Positions 63,103-64,000 of a stretch of 64,000 nucleotides of DNA are shown here, piece by piece. The DNA comes from Streptomyces sp. NK15101. GTDB taxonomy: Bacteria > Actinomycetota > Actinomycetes > Streptomycetales > Streptomycetaceae. The stretch is taken from contig NZ_JAINVG010000007.1 of NCBI RefSeq assembly GCF_020400725.1, positions 1 to 64,000 of the forward strand. The letters are read 5' to 3'. The notes under the pieces were generated by a model. It did no database searches. It was given only the letters and a program-made list of their open reading frames with translations, and was not told where the DNA came from. The position numbers and the translations under genes were made by a program. Each line of letters opens with the position of its first letter. The stretch's first letter is position 1.

Positions 63103-64000
63103 TGAAGCGAAGTCTCATATTCCACCGCTGGGGTTCATTGCCCGGCAAGCCCGACTTCAGCCCGCGCGACACGGCATCACGTCTCATAGCGGAGGTTGCC
63201 GCTAACAGTGATTTCGCAATACTCGACTCTGGTGACGCCGTGACTGCTGTAGAGGTTGTCGAGGTGGGATCAGGGGATGGTCCGACCAACCTGAGGCTCT
63301 TTGCCTTGCGGGGAGCGGATAATCGCCCATTCAAGTGGGACAGCACGGGGAGCGTAAGCCCGATCTCGTTGCGTGATCACGAATATCCGGCCGACGTGAG
63401 TCACGTTTCCCTGTGGCCTGACGGAGTCTGTGCACACGACTACGCCAAGGACGTTCCTCGGCTGTCGCGCCTTTCGCTCTTCCTTCGGCGCAAGCTTGCC
63501 ATCCATGCCACGTTCGACGCTCTGTACCGAGAGGACATGCTGGAGAAGCTGACGGCAATGAAGGGGCAGATGCGCTCCGTTGAAGTTGCAATGACGCGAC
63601 AGCACGGCGAGGGCTCGGGCGGCGGTGTATTCGGGACCCTCGTGCCAGAAAATTTCGGCCAGAGGGCGCCTTCCGTGCGATTCACACTTGGCATGGGTCG
63701 ATATGGGCCCCGTGACATGTACCTGGATGAGGAAACTGAAGAGCAGGTGTTTGCGTTGGCCGAGCAGGCTGACGACTTTGTGAGCAACATGATTATTCGA
63801 GGACGGAATCATTCGTCCGGGAGGGTCGAGACGGTTAATCTCCTGCATGAAAGGCTGCAGCTGCCTGCAGAGTTTCCGAGCAGTGCTTCCGTTTCTTCCA
63901 TGCCCGATCCCGGCGATGTTTTTCTGGCGCTCGATACTGCCTATAAAGAGCTGCAGCGAGATGGGAAGATCGCGTCTGCCGTGCAGGGGCAGAAGATGCG
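63099..64000 (+). CDS. Large hypothetical protein, 3' end beyond the window
   Basis: The frame from ATG 63099 is open to the window end (about 300 codons). The product starts MLKRSLIFHRWGSLPGKPDFSP and includes VEVGSGDGPTNLRLFALRGADNRPFKWDS, DVSHVSLWPDGVCAHDYAKDVPRLSRLSLFLRRKLAIHATFDALYREDMLEKL and later MYLDEETEEQVFALAEQADDF. The long helical middle suggests a scaffold, not a secreted protein. I do not recognise the family; a defence-system role is possible from its position. GC content is well below that of the core genes. The GGAGGGCGAG 20 bp upstream is a weak ribosome site. Confidence 0.6.
   Translation, partial: MLKRSLIFHRWGSLPGKPDFSPRDTASRLIAEVAANSDFAILDSGDAVTAVEVVEVGSGDGPTNLRLFALRGADNRPFKWDSTGSVSPISLRDHEYPADVSHVSLWPDGVCAHDYAKDVPRLSRLSLFLRRKLAIHATFDALYREDMLEKLTAMKGQMRSVEVAMTRQHGEGSGGGVFGTLVPENFGQRAPSVRFTLGMGRYGPRDMYLDEETEEQVFALAEQADDFVSNMIIRGRNHSSGRVETVNLLHERLQLPAEFPSSASVSSMPDPGDVFLALDTAYKELQRDGKIASAVQGQKM

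Overview
The window is chromosomal DNA of a Streptomyces-type actinomycete. Genes have very GC-rich third codon positions, GTG/TTG starts, GTGA/ATGA stop-start overlaps, many lipoproteins and secreted proteins, and families typical of the genus (DUF2277, DUF4259, DUF2330, F420/LLM oxidoreductases, MhuD-like haem oxygenase). There is no rRNA, complete tRNA, insertion sequence or CRISPR array. Up to about 51 kb the sequence reads as ordinary core chromosome. From about 54.7 kb, and most clearly past 60 kb, it becomes island-like: shorter genes, lower GC, larger gaps and nuclease genes.

Region 1 (1-36.6 kb) contains a scattered steroid/sterol side-chain catabolism gene set and a close relative of its mycobacterial regulator KstR (19866-20489). 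Candidate members are a fused FadE34-type acyl-CoA dehydrogenase and an Ltp1-type thiolase (466-3873), an LLM oxidoreductase (11135), a glycosyltransferase/methyltransferase/toroid operon (16353-19649), an aldehyde dehydrogenase with a 3Fe-4S ferredoxin (21163-22856), an MBL-fold hydrolase (24135), a FadA5-type thiolase (33913-35082) and a CYP125-type P450 (35311-36597). Two DNA motifs mark these promoters: KstR-like TAGAACnnGTTnnA sites and a second 15-bp palindrome with consensus CTGAYRGnnCRTCAG. The second motif occurs at five promoters and has no assigned regulator. Between these genes lie unrelated ones: secreted peptidase inhibitor, amidase, AraC and XRE regulators, ricin-type lectin and a Ser/Thr kinase.

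Region 2 (27.1-33.0 kb) is a cobalamin-riboswitch operon of five tightly overlapping genes. It encodes a surface-anchored alpha/alpha-toroid protein, a surface-anchored SCO2322-family protein, an ECF T component, a double ATPase and an S component. The pair of surface proteins resembles, in overall plan, the split halves of animal intrinsic factor/transcobalamin. This is an inference and the most attractive candidate for an undescribed B12-capture system.

Region 3 (33.2-51.7 kb) is housekeeping and accessory core: transglycosylase, O-methyltransferase, MhuD-like haem monooxygenase, GNAT, DHA2 efflux pump, peptidoglycan-binding protein, HAD phosphatase, secreted HNH nuclease, DoxX, DedA, GntR regulator, DUF4231 (SLATT-like) protein and flavoprotein. 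It also contains several GC-rich tandem repeats and strong terminator hairpins.

Region 4 (51.7-64 kb) is the variable part. Two identical 47-bp copies of the 3' end of a tRNA gene, apparently tRNA-Val(UAC), each followed by its own terminator, lie at 54703 and 58411. They bracket a 3.7-kb segment with immunity-like genes and a three-domain modification-dependent restriction endonuclease (AspBHI_N/SRA-like, sulfur-binding domain, HNH). Beyond the second copy come a membrane-anchored Mrr-type nuclease, a HEPN-domain protein, small orphan genes and an unfinished large gene. This layout fits stepwise accretion of defence cargo at one tRNA, whose intact copy should lie beyond the right edge. Start codons were chosen from ribosome-binding sites and family length; all function calls rest on reading motifs, not on database searches.
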